From assembly GCA_017405245.1 (NCBI GenBank), contig JAFRAU010000008.1:1-64000 (forward strand): a stretch of 64,000 bases of DNA, given 5' to 3'. The notes under the pieces were generated by a model that was given only the letters and a program-made list of their open reading frames with translations, had not been told where the DNA came from and did not search any database. This document shows positions 51,205-59,937 of the stretch, piece after piece; within the stretch, counting starts at the first letter, position 1; each line of letters starts with the position of its first letter. A program made the position numbers and the translations under genes. This DNA is from Candidatus Saccharimonadota bacterium. GTDB taxonomy: Bacteria > Patescibacteriota > Saccharimonadia > Saccharimonadales > Saccharimonadaceae.

Positions 51205-51759
51205 ATGCGTGAAAAAAAGGGTGAGATAACGGATATGGTAAGAGTAGGACGTACTATTTCGCAAGAATGGGAACGTCAAGAATCTGAATCTGAGAGGTTT
51301 GCGGCTAGAAAAAAGCAAAAGCAGCTTAAAGTTGTTAAATTACTTTTGATAGTTGCGGTGCTGGGAGTGATTGTGGCGATAGTAGTATTCGAGATTTCTG
51401 GATGGCTAGATAGAAGAGAGAAAGTAGAAGCCGCGCGAAATACGCCTCAGCCAACAGTGAGCGTTATAGATGAGGACAATAGCGGAGTAACCGCTAGGAT
51501 GAAAGAATATGTGGCGGTATTAGAGCAAGATTTTGCGGATTTGTCTTATAAGGTGAATCGGGCAGTAGTGCCGTCTGGTAAGAACAGGGAAATTCACGTG
51601 TTCTTGGATGGCTATGACTTTTACATTAAGTTTAATATCGATAGAGGGACAGCGGTCAGCGCAGAAGATGCGGACAGGATGATTAGATACGTCAAAGAGA
51701 AAAATATTACCCCGCAATATATAGATGTAAGAATAGAGGGAAAAGGGTACTATAAGTAA
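51205..51759 (+). CDS. FtsQ/DivIB-like protein, short
   Basis: The 184-aa protein has a charged N-terminus, one transmembrane helix (VVKLLLIVAVLGVIVAIVVF, ~47-67) and a C-terminal extracytoplasmic domain ending in ITPQYIDVRIEGKGYYK, like the FtsQ end that contacts FtsB. It is shorter than FtsQ and a full POTRA domain is not obvious. Its place after murG supports FtsQ. Confidence 0.65.
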   Translation: MREKKGEITDMVRVGRTISQEWERQESESERFAARKKQKQLKVVKLLLIVAVLGVIVAIVVFEISGWLDRREKVEAARNTPQPTVSVIDEDNSGVTARMKEYVAVLEQDFADLSYKVNRAVVPSGKNREIHVFLDGYDFYIKFNIDRGTAVSAEDADRMIRYVKEKNITPQYIDVRIEGKGYYK

Positions 51760-51806
51760 CCTGGTAGAGAAAAGCTATCTAGCTGAGTAGAGAACTGGGT
51801 GATAAT

Positions 51807-51824
51807 ACAGGGGTAGACCCCTGT
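51807..51824. repeat. Perfect palindrome ACAGGGGT/ACCCCTGT
   Basis: Two inverted copies of ACAGGGGT two bases apart, 48 bp after the ftsQ-like gene. The same 7-mer recurs through the region. Confidence 0.85.
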
Positions 51825-52121
51825 TAGGTGGTTATAAGTTCGGTTTTTGTTCGGGAAGGGAAACAAAGCGGATTTTTTTTTGAGGGGTTTTAAAATCGAA
51901 TTTGTGTGGGAGTGGGGTCTAACAGGGGAGGGAAACAAGCGGGGAAAGGAAAATGGGGAAATGTCAAATTTGGCGAATTTTAGCGGATTTTGGGGTGAAT
52001 TTAGGCTAAAATGGAGCGTCTAACAGGGGTGGACGTGAAAAAGTAATTCCAGAAGAGGTCGGAAGAGGTTGCCATAGGGCGATGCAACGGATGGTTTTAC
52101 TCGACTATTATCTCACTTAAT

Positions 52122-52204
52122 CGCTCCAAATACACGTCTGTTAGGCGGACCTGCGGCGCGGATGGAACGCGTACTCGGTCCGTAACAGGTGTGTATTTGG
52201 AGCG
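52122..52204. repeat. 83-bp bulged hairpin
   Basis: Perfect 14-bp outer arms (CGCTCCAAATACAC, GTGTATTTGGAGCG), a GT/GT internal loop, then CTGTTA-GG-CGGACC paired with GGTCCG-TAACAG leaving a two-base bulge, around a GC-rich loop. The design recalls the parAB-flanking hairpins. Confidence 0.85.
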
Positions 52205-52280
52205 GTTCGATAAAACTAGCATACTATTCTTCTGTTTAATCTATTATGGTAGTATAAATTGCTTATATAGATACCACCTG

Positions 52281-52318
52281 GTTTAATGTCGTAAAAGATA
52301 CATTGTGCGACATTAAAC
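52281..52318. repeat. 11-bp inverted repeat
   Basis: GTTTAATGTCG and CGACATTAAAC are separated by 16 bases. Perfect arms; role unknown. Confidence 0.8.
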
Positions 52319-52469
52319 ATTTAACAAAAAGTTGATAAAGTATACGTCGGATGTGAGTCGATTTTTGGCAGATTTCTGGTGTTGCTTTTGATTTTGTATG
52401 TATTTCCCCACTCACGCGTGTTTCTAGGCACTTTTTATATGTTTCATGAGTCTTTATACGTTTATGCTT

Positions 52470-52500
52470 AAAAAAGGCCCTACATCGCGTCCTAGGGCCT
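52470..52500 (-). terminator. Terminator of the minus-strand ATPase gene
   Basis: AGGCCCTA/TAGGGCCT hairpin; on the minus strand it is followed by TTTTTT. It lies ~250 nt past the ATPase stop. Confidence 0.75.
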
Positions 52501-52701
52501 AGGATTTCAGATAACAGGGGCGGTACAGGGGTCGAACAGGTAGAATAAGATATAGTAACAGGGGTGAATGAGAGATTAACAGGGGTGAAAGCGAGATTAA
52601 CAGGGGAGAATAGATGGCCGAAATTTCAAAACTATATGTAGATAGGGGTGAAAACAGGGGTGACATGAGTGTCATGATAGCCTTAGCAGGGGTAGAGAAC
52701 T

Positions 52702-52732
52702 AGTAATTCCCCAGATTTTCAGGGGAATTACT
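52702..52732. repeat. 11-bp inverted repeat near the ATPase stop
   Basis: AGTAATTCCCC and GGGGAATTACT around nine bases. No T-run; possible RNA-stabilising stem for the minus-strand mRNA. Confidence 0.75.
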
Positions 52733-52753
52733 GTGTCTTGGGTAGTAGAATCC

Positions 52754-55618
52754 TTAGTTAGCGGAAGGCGATTCTTTACGATTTCCGTGATGCTTGTTGC
52801 TGTGACGCTTATTATATCGTCTATGCTTAAAAGACGCGTTAGCGTGGCTCTCGTGGGCTTCTGGGGTATGTTTTGGAGAGCCTTGGACGTCGTTTTCTGA
52901 TTTATCCTGTTTGCTACTAGTTGGAGTTTCAGAGTTTTCTTGCTGTTCTCGTTCTCTGGTGGCCTGTTCTACCATCTTACCTAAATCTTTGAGCCCAGGG
53001 CGGCCTTCCTTATCTTCGGCGGTATTAGGGGAGATTTTAAGCTTCTTAAAGTCGTCTTTGGGGGTGGCGCGGAAAGTGTAGCTTTTTTTAGAAATGGTAA
53101 TTCCCTGTTCGGGCGCATTATCAACAGAGGTCGACCCCTGTAAATTCCCTGCGGCGCCGGCTATGCGTCCGCTATCTGATAATTCCCTTTTATATTTTTC
53201 TGACTGCTCAATGGTCTCTTTGATTTCTTCTTCTACTTCCGCGCGTGGGCGAGAATATTTTGCTCTGGAAGACTCAATAATAGCAGCGAAGTTATCTTTT
53301 GGTGTTTGCGGAATAGATAGAGTAGTGGCAGAGAAAGCCGGAACTTTCTCGCCGCCGATAATCATGCTAATGACAAAGTTGCGGTTATTAAGGGAGAGTA
53401 GATCCTGAGATTCAAAGGTCGGTTCAAATTGCTTAGAGAGAAGCGGAGCATCGTCCGCAGAGACGCGGAAGGAGATAGTAGTACCGACGTTGCCAAAGAC
53501 GGCGTCGCGGACATTATCACTCATTTGAGAAATATACTGGTTAGCGACGGTCAGATTGAGACCGTATTTTCTTGCCTCAGAGAGAATAACTGCAAAACTG
53601 TCAGTGGCGAAATTTTGGAACTCATCTACGTAAAGATAGAATGGGCGGCGGCTTTCAACATCTGGAATATCGGAGCGACTCATGGCGGCAAGTTGGATCT
53701 TGGTCACGAGGAAAGCGCCAAGAATACCAGCGTTGTCCTCACCGATAAGACCCTTTGATAGATTGACGACTAAGATTTTGCCTTCATCCATGATACGGCG
53801 TACATCAAAAGAGGACTTTGGCTGACCGATAATATTTCTGATAATAGGATTAGCGGTAAATGCCCCTACCTTATTAAGTACAGGCGCAATACTTTCATTG
53901 ACTTGTTTTTCATTCCACTGACCAAATTCATGCTTCCAGAATTGCAGAACGGTGACGTCTTTACAGTAGTCTAGGGTCTCTTTTCTAAAATCTTTATCTG
54001 TAAGCATACGGGAAATATCAAGAAGTGTAGTTTCTGGGCGGTCTAAGAGTGCTAAGAGAGTGTAGCGCAAGATATGTTCTAGGCGAGGACCCCATGAGTC
54101 GCCAAACATGCGTTTAAGTACGCCAATAACTTCGGAGGTAACATTGGGCTTTCTGGATGGGTCGGATAGCTCTAAGGGATTAAAAGCGACAGGATATTCA
54201 GTATCTGCTGGATTAAAGTAGATAACGTCCTTGATGCGTTTTTCTGGTACAAAACGAAGGTTATTTATAGCAAAATCCCCATGCGGGTCAATAATGCAGT
54301 AGCCTTGGTCGTAAAAAATATCAGAGAGAGCAAAAAGTTCTAGCATTCCGGATTTACCAGCGCCAGTCTGGCCAATGATATAGACGTGACGTGAACGATC
54401 GCGGCGAAGCATGCCGAACTGGTGATTGATACCCCGGAAATTAGTGAGACCAAAAGCGGATATTTCCTTATCTGATGCAGAATTTCCGGTGATAAGAGGA
54501 AGCTGAGCAGGGGGTTCAGCTGTCTTAGAGGTGGCCCAGACGATATTAGGGGTTTCTACGGAGGTGTGGGGTAAATGATAAACGGAAGCAAGCTCGGAGA
54601 TATTTAAGATGAAGCCGTGGTCGGTAAATTGACGCATTTTATAAGCATCTAATGCGGCTTTGTCGAAAGTACCGCCAAGGCTCTTGAACCCGTTAAGGTT
54701 GGTAGAGTTGTACTGCTTGAAGGTGCCAACGAGAGCCTGCATATTGAGCTTGGCATCAGTTTGGTCGGAGCCGAGATAAGCTAGACGAATTTTGACTTCG
54801 TAACCAAGTTTGGTGGCTTTCTCTTCGGCTTTGGCGATTTGGGTTTTAGCACGCTCTGATAATTCTACTTTGGCTGGCGCACCGTCGGGACCACTCTCTG
54901 GTGGGCGGAATAGTGCCCCAAAGGCTGTGACGATCCAAACCCAGTCGATACCGAGAAAATTGAATGATCTCCTACCGCTTTTAACTTTCTGGACCCACTT
55001 ATCAGTGGTGGATTTGTGCCAGTCGTCTGGGATAGGACGGGTGAGAATTTGAATCCAGAGCTCCTCGTCCTTGTCGGGGTTAAGCTTGGCCAGAGTACCA
55101 GTGATACCAGCCAGTGGGTCGACTTCGAAATTCTCGAAGGTCTTGATTGGTAAGACCTCATTCTCTGTTAAGGTGATTTCTGAGGAATATGCTACGGGAT
55201 GATTTACATGCTTGTCGACATAGTCTTCTTTGACTTTATAAATCTGGACTGATGGATATTGAGCATAAATTTGGCCTTCGACAAAGCTTTGTAATACCTT
55301 AGGCACCCAGACAAAGAAGCGAATTTGTCCGCCGGTAGAGACGATTTCAAAGCTGAGATGCTCTTGAACACCGCCACTGTTTTTAAGCTCTGTCCTATCT
55401 CTTAAAATACCATGAAGCGATGCAAAAAGCTGCTCTGCGGCGAGCTCTTTTTTGTCATTAGTGCGAGGTATTTCGAGCATCAAAAGTACACTGTCGACGT
55501 TTAGAACTTTAAGACGGTTAATTTTTTTGTAGTTACGATAGGTCAAAAAACCGAGGATAGCCACTATCGGAATCCAGACAATCGGCATTAAAATAAAGTG
55601 AATAATTCCTGCTAGCAT
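52754..55618 (-). CDS. VirD4/TraG-like ATPase, membrane-anchored
   Basis: The 954-aa protein starts with a hydrophobic anchor (GIIHFILMPIVWIPIVAILGFLTY), has an ~350-aa N-terminal domain, then a HerA/VirD4-type motor: Walker A IGQTGAGKSGM (~415), DPHGDFA, Walker B FYLYVDEFQNF (~650) and LTVANQYISQM. The last ~190 residues are charged and disordered, His/Arg/Lys-rich at the end. Such type IV secretion-like coupling ATPases are common in Saccharibacteria. A DNA or protein transfer role is inferred; no other T4SS gene is adjacent. Confidence 0.85.
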   Translation of the reverse strand: MLAGIIHFILMPIVWIPIVAILGFLTYRNYKKINRLKVLNVDSVLLMLEIPRTNDKKELAAEQLFASLHGILRDRTELKNSGGVQEHLSFEIVSTGGQIRFFVWVPKVLQSFVEGQIYAQYPSVQIYKVKEDYVDKHVNHPVAYSSEITLTENEVLPIKTFENFEVDPLAGITGTLAKLNPDKDEELWIQILTRPIPDDWHKSTTDKWVQKVKSGRRSFNFLGIDWVWIVTAFGALFRPPESGPDGAPAKVELSERAKTQIAKAEEKATKLGYEVKIRLAYLGSDQTDAKLNMQALVGTFKQYNSTNLNGFKSLGGTFDKAALDAYKMRQFTDHGFILNISELASVYHLPHTSVETPNIVWATSKTAEPPAQLPLITGNSASDKEISAFGLTNFRGINHQFGMLRRDRSRHVYIIGQTGAGKSGMLELFALSDIFYDQGYCIIDPHGDFAINNLRFVPEKRIKDVIYFNPADTEYPVAFNPLELSDPSRKPNVTSEVIGVLKRMFGDSWGPRLEHILRYTLLALLDRPETTLLDISRMLTDKDFRKETLDYCKDVTVLQFWKHEFGQWNEKQVNESIAPVLNKVGAFTANPIIRNIIGQPKSSFDVRRIMDEGKILVVNLSKGLIGEDNAGILGAFLVTKIQLAAMSRSDIPDVESRRPFYLYVDEFQNFATDSFAVILSEARKYGLNLTVANQYISQMSDNVRDAVFGNVGTTISFRVSADDAPLLSKQFEPTFESQDLLSLNNRNFVISMIIGGEKVPAFSATTLSIPQTPKDNFAAIIESSRAKYSRPRAEVEEEIKETIEQSEKYKRELSDSGRIAGAAGNLQGSTSVDNAPEQGITISKKSYTFRATPKDDFKKLKISPNTAEDKEGRPGLKDLGKMVEQATREREQQENSETPTSSKQDKSENDVQGSPKHTPEAHESHANASFKHRRYNKRHSNKHHGNRKESPSAN

Positions 55619-55725
55619 TTACAATTACTATTTTAGCATAACTTTAAAAAATGGTGTAGAGAAAGTTCTGTATTTAATATTCTGAGAAATTTTCTCTTAT
55701 AACAGCAAAAAGTATAATCTTCAAA

Positions 55726-56760
55726 TTACTTCTCTGCGATTTTGTAAGAGTTTTTACCGACTTTTTCGAAGAAATCTTTATTTTGTAGATTTAAGAGAAT
55801 GGTGGTTTCTTTGACCTTGCGAGAATGAAGAACCTCTCTCACGATTTCTTCCCTGGTGAGAGGTTTATTGGCTTTTCCTAAAATATCTTTAATGATGTCT
55901 GAGACAGTTCCCTTCTTGTATCCCCAGGAATCTAAGGCGTAAATACCGCGACCGATTAGCACAAAACGAGAATCCTTGATTAATTCGTTGTGGATAGCCT
56001 GGATAGTGACATTTTTGCGCTTAAAATTAGATTCTGCGATGGCGGCAGCGATATCAGCAAAATGCATCGGCTCTTTCTTGTTCTCTAATACTACAAAGAT
56101 TTTATCACGAATGTTCTTAGGATTGACTGTCGGCCACTTAGCGAGACCCCAGAGGCCGTTTAGAGAAGCCAAAAGTTTAGAAATGGATGCAATAGCCTCA
56201 ATATGGGAAGGATGCTCATAGTTTAGCTTACTATCAAGCTCATCTAAGGTCATTGGCTGCTTATTTTTCTTGATAAGAGTGACGATCTCGTCGACTTTTT
56301 TCTTGATTTCTGGGGCAGTACCATATTCAGCGATACCGATGGCAGCGTGGTACTGGTCATTTTCATCAATAGTGGTAAGAACAGAGGAAATATTGCCAAG
56401 AAAAGCAAGGCCAGCACGTTCTTTTGTGGTAGTTTTGCGGCCGTAAATCTTGTCGGCAAGAGTGGAAACGCGGGCGATGCGACCGGTCTCGGTCAGATTG
56501 CGGATGATGACCTTTTCGGCGGCAGCTAACTCGCTGATTTCACCTTCTTCGGAACAGACACGAAGGCGAATTAAAATGGCTTTTTCTAGCTGACGAACGC
56601 GCTCTCTGGTGATAGATAACATATCACCAATTTGTTCAAGCGTTTCTCTTTGACCGGTCAGTCCGAAACGCCTAGAAATAATCTCTTTTTCGCGGTCCTG
56701 CTCAATTACTTTTAGGCTGCCTTTAATCGCATTTGCGACTGTTTCCGCATTCTGTTCCAT
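55726..56760 (-). CDS. Sigma-70 region 4 / HARE-HTH fusion protein
   Basis: The 344-aa protein has a sigma region 4-like helix-turn-helix at its N-terminus (RRFGLTGQRETLEQIGDMLSITRERVRQLEKA pattern, ~28-65) but no sigma region 2. The rest contains two or three winged-helix HARE/RpoE-delta-like units (KKNKQPMTLDELDSKL, NKKEPMHFADIAAAIAES, ANKPLTREEIVREVL). It may modulate RNA polymerase or DNA access rather than act as a sigma factor. Confidence 0.85.
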   Translation of the reverse strand: MEQNAETVANAIKGSLKVIEQDREKEIISRRFGLTGQRETLEQIGDMLSITRERVRQLEKAILIRLRVCSEEGEISELAAAEKVIIRNLTETGRIARVSTLADKIYGRKTTTKERAGLAFLGNISSVLTTIDENDQYHAAIGIAEYGTAPEIKKKVDEIVTLIKKNKQPMTLDELDSKLNYEHPSHIEAIASISKLLASLNGLWGLAKWPTVNPKNIRDKIFVVLENKKEPMHFADIAAAIAESNFKRKNVTIQAIHNELIKDSRFVLIGRGIYALDSWGYKKGTVSDIIKDILGKANKPLTREEIVREVLHSRKVKETTILLNLQNKDFFEKVGKNSYKIAEK

Positions 56761-56808
56761 TAAATTTATTCCTTTATTCCACCTCTGATATTATTATTCA
56801 TTTTGCTT

Positions 56809-56837
56809 ATGATAGCATATTTTTTGCAAAATGTCAA
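56809..56837 (-). promoter_or_regulatory. Promoter of the sigma4-HARE gene
   Basis: On the minus strand TTGACA (56832-56837), 17 bp, TATCAT (56809-56814), then a ~40-nt leader with AAGGA. The rest of 56838-57046 holds only possible topA 3' structure. Confidence 0.75.
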
Positions 56838-57046
56838 CTGGATATTTATAACTTTCTGTATTCTATTTTATCACATTTTTTACAATGTCAATAATTTATT
56901 TTACGAAACTTTAAAAATAAGCGGAATTATGCAAGAATATGGTATTGTTGGTACGTCAAAAAAGCCAATTTTTGTGGTTTTTAGCAATGCTGACGGCTAG
57001 TAGCGGCAGAGCAGCGTAGTCTGCGAGAAGCGCTGGTTCTATACTA

Positions 57047-59476
57047 CTATTTTTTAGTTTTCGTCTTGCTTTTTGATGTAGTTTTCTTAGCGGTTTTTCG
57101 CTTGTGTGGGGCATGCCTAGAAGTGGAGCGTGGCTTTTCTGCTAGGATTTTTTCTGCTTCCTCACGAGTTAACTTTTTAGGGTCAATTTCCTTAGGAATT
57201 TTGGCGTTGTTGCGGCGGCCAGGACCTTTGACATAAGGGCCATAGGCGCCACTTATAATCATGATTTCTCCCCAATCGGCGATGATACTGTCTATTTTAG
57301 CTTGATATAGTGGCTCAGCTTCTTTTAAGGTAATCTTATAGGGATCGTAGCCTTTCATTGGTATATTGTAGCTACCAGCTTTAAGATATGGGCCGAATGG
57401 TCCGGCGGCAGCAATAATTTCCGTACCGTCTTTGGCGTTACCAAGAGAACGTGGTAAGACTGGGAGCGAGAGTTGTTTTAGGGCCTGCTCTAAGGTAACA
57501 GTTTTGACCGTAGCACCCTTAGGGAGTGGTGCAAAGCGTGGTTTTTCACCAGATTCTTTTTCATTTTCACCTAATTGGATAAATCCGCCGTTTTTACCGA
57601 TTTTAGCATAGATATTCTTCCCTGTTTTAGGGTCTATGCCAAGAGCATTAGCGTTGTTATACCTAGCGATATCATCTGAATCTTTGACTAGCTTAGCGAA
57701 TGGAGTGTAAAAATCGCGTAACATCTTGACTTTTTCGAGCTTTTTCTCGGCGATTTTATCAAGCTTGGTCTCAACATCAGCGGTAAAACCATAGTCGACT
57801 ATTTGGTCAAAATGATCTGTAAGAAAGTCAGCGACCAATTCTCCGACGGGGGTAGGTATGAGCTTGCCTTTGTCGGAACCGGTTTTTTCTGTGACAATAC
57901 GCTTTTCGATTGAAGTACCAGAGGCGGACTCATTATCCATGATTATTTCCGTAATCTTACGCTCTTTACCGTCGCTTTCGCCTTTTTTGACGTAGCCGCG
58001 AGCCTGGATGGCATTCATGATGGAAGCATAAGTGGACGGACGGCCAATCCCTAGTTCCTCTAATTTTTTAACAAGAGAACCCTCTGTATAACGGGCGGGC
58101 GGACGCTCAAAAGTTTGACGGGCGACTATCTGAGAGATATTACAAGTGTCACCCTGCTTTAATTCTGGAAGTTCTAATTCTTTGGACTTACCATAAACTT
58201 TGAGAAAGCCGTCAAATACGATGATTTCTCCCTTGGCAATGAAGGTGACGGTATCCTTTTTGCGAAGGCTGAGGTCACCAGTTTTTTCTGCCGAATCGCT
58301 CACGGCCGCTCGGCCAAGGGAGTCGGCAGAAAAAACTGGTTTCCCGCCTTCGCAGATGAGTTTTACAGTGGTACGATTAACGACGGCGTTTGACATTTGT
58401 GTAGCCAGAGTACGAGAGCGAATTAGCTGATATAGTTTACGCTCAAAATCGTTACTACCCGCAGTTTCTTTCTCTATATGAGTAGGGCGAATAGCTTCAT
58501 GTGCCTCTTGGGCGCCAGCTGATTTAGTCTTAAAATGTCTGACTTTAAGATAGTTTTCGCCATAATTATTCTTAATGTAATTGGCAATATTGCCCAGAGC
58601 CTGGCTGCTAAGATTTAGAGAATCTGTACGATGGTAGGTAATGTGGCCGGCTTGGTAAAGTCCTTGGGCAGCACGCATAGTAGTTGAAGAAGAAAAGCCA
58701 AGTTTAGCATTAGCCTCTATCTGCAAGGCGGCCGTGGCAAGTGGTACTGGATTAGGCTTTAAAGCTTCGGTCTGCTCGACGCTAGAAACACTACACTTGG
58801 CCCCTAGAAGCGATTTTAAGAGCTTTTCAGCTTGGGCTTCGGTAGCTGGGCCTTCTCCATCCAAAGTTCCAGAAAAAGAGGCCTGAGGGTGTCCACCGGT
58901 AAAATCACCAGTAATTTTGAAGGAAGATTTGCTGTCAAATTTTTCAATTTCGCGTTCTTTTTCAACAATAAGACGTAGAGCCGGACTCTGGACACGGCCA
59001 GCACTGATGGCACCGGGAACTTTTTTACGAACAACGCCCGATAAGTCATACCCTACTAGCATATCTAAGGTCTGACGAGCTTGTTGGCTCATAACCATAT
59101 CCATATCGACTTTCCGAGGGTGCTTGACGGCATCTTCTAGGGCTGGCTTGGTGATTTCATGAAAAGTAATGCGATTAGTATTTTTAGGAAGATTAAGGAC
59201 TTCTAAGAGATGCCAAGAAATTGATTCCCCTTCGCGGTCTTCATCTGTCGCTAGCCAGATAGTATCGGCGGATTTGGCGGCTTTTTCGAGGTCTTTAACG
59301 ATTTTTTTATGGTCTTCGTCAATTTCGTAAGTAACGGCAAAATCATGGTCGACGTCTACCTTGGTATCTTTTCTGATGTGACCGACAGAGGACATGACTT
59401 TAAAATCTGATCCTAGGTATTTTTCGATAGTCTTAGCCTTAGCAGGCGACTCGACAATAACTAAATTCTTGGACAT
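57047..59476 (-). CDS. topA: DNA topoisomerase I
   Basis: The 809-aa type IA enzyme has Toprim motifs (NLVIVESPAKAKTIEKYLG; TDEDREGESISWHL), the active Tyr in ITYHRTDSLNLS (~280), GRVQSPALRLIVEKE and IGRPSTYASIM. The C-terminus has basic Topo-C repeats (GKNGGFIQLGE, GPFGPYLKAG, GAYGPYVKGPG) instead of zinc fingers and ends in a Lys-rich tail. It relaxes negative supercoils. A minus-strand TATAAT (59483-59488) lies six bases before ATG. Confidence 0.95.
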   Translation of the reverse strand: MSKNLVIVESPAKAKTIEKYLGSDFKVMSSVGHIRKDTKVDVDHDFAVTYEIDEDHKKIVKDLEKAAKSADTIWLATDEDREGESISWHLLEVLNLPKNTNRITFHEITKPALEDAVKHPRKVDMDMVMSQQARQTLDMLVGYDLSGVVRKKVPGAISAGRVQSPALRLIVEKEREIEKFDSKSSFKITGDFTGGHPQASFSGTLDGEGPATEAQAEKLLKSLLGAKCSVSSVEQTEALKPNPVPLATAALQIEANAKLGFSSSTTMRAAQGLYQAGHITYHRTDSLNLSSQALGNIANYIKNNYGENYLKVRHFKTKSAGAQEAHEAIRPTHIEKETAGSNDFERKLYQLIRSRTLATQMSNAVVNRTTVKLICEGGKPVFSADSLGRAAVSDSAEKTGDLSLRKKDTVTFIAKGEIIVFDGFLKVYGKSKELELPELKQGDTCNISQIVARQTFERPPARYTEGSLVKKLEELGIGRPSTYASIMNAIQARGYVKKGESDGKERKITEIIMDNESASGTSIEKRIVTEKTGSDKGKLIPTPVGELVADFLTDHFDQIVDYGFTADVETKLDKIAEKKLEKVKMLRDFYTPFAKLVKDSDDIARYNNANALGIDPKTGKNIYAKIGKNGGFIQLGENEKESGEKPRFAPLPKGATVKTVTLEQALKQLSLPVLPRSLGNAKDGTEIIAAAGPFGPYLKAGSYNIPMKGYDPYKITLKEAEPLYQAKIDSIIADWGEIMIISGAYGPYVKGPGRRNNAKIPKEIDPKKLTREEAEKILAEKPRSTSRHAPHKRKTAKKTTSKSKTKTKK

Positions 59477-59532
59477 AATATTATTATAACATTACTGTCA
59501 AGCGTAAGCGGCGACGAGGGCGAGAGTAGAAT

Positions 59533-59883
59533 CAAAAAGCCCCTGGACGGGGTTAGGTAAGGGTGGGCATCACCTAACCCCATCTAGGGGCTCTTTGAGT
59601 ACCCCACAACGCTTCTTTTACCAGATACCGGGGAAGCCCCGGAAGCGCGACCCACCTCACACAAAATTGGGGCCCGCCGGTTATGGGGGTTGCTGTGCCC
59701 TCGAAGTAGTTCCTTTCTAAGTGGAGGTAATACTTATAATCTTATAACCTTTAAGAAATTATAAGACCGAAAGGACTTCAAGAACACGCAACTTCTGCTG
59801 CTATTTTAGCAAAAGTATGCTACAATAGAAGTAGAAATTATGATTTATTTAGGTGCAGTTGGAGCTTTTTGTGGCTCCAAACT
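59533..59883 (-). ncRNA. Candidate ~350-nt structured RNA between topA and dprA
   Basis: A consensus minus-strand promoter (TTGACT 59913-59918, 17 bp, TATAAT 59890-59895) and a strong terminator (59538-59592 stem, then TTTTT) bound the segment. Inside: a 5' hairpin (GGAGC/GCTCC), a long arm in which TTGC, GTG, CTTGAAGT and CCTTTC pair with GAAAGG, ACTTCGAG, CAC and GCAA around CTTATAA/TTATAAG, and CGCTTC/GAAGCG enclosing CCGGGG/CCCCGG. Length is like tmRNA or RNase P RNA, but their conserved motifs are not seen. Confidence 0.65.
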
Positions 59884-59889
59884 GATTTC

Positions 59890-59918
59890 ATTATAGCACA
59901 CTTAAAAAAATAAGTCAA
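59890..59918 (-). promoter_or_regulatory. Promoter of the 350-nt RNA
   Basis: TTGACT and TATAAT with 17-bp spacer on the minus strand, the best consensus match in the window; dprA starts 20 bp away on the other strand. Confidence 0.8.
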
Positions 59919-59937
59919 CACTTTTTTCATATTTTTT

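Larger units (their letters stand above)
51922..52660 (+). repeat. ACAGGGG repeat field
   Basis: ACAGGGG is on the plus strand at 51922, 52023, 52514, 52525, 52558, 52579, 52600 and 52654, besides 51807. Three successive copies (52558, 52579, 52600) are exactly 21 bp apart in the context GATTAACAGGGG. No gene is visible anywhere in 51760-52753. Confidence 0.9.

Noticed and set aside
51807-52660. ACAGGGG as a KOPS-like polar motif around dif
   Set aside because: Copies keep the same orientation on both sides of the dif-like palindrome, where KOPS would switch.
59533-59883. tmRNA or RNase P RNA
   Set aside because: No tRNA-like ends or tag ORF, and no conserved P4-type GAGGAAAGUC / ACAGAA elements were seen.
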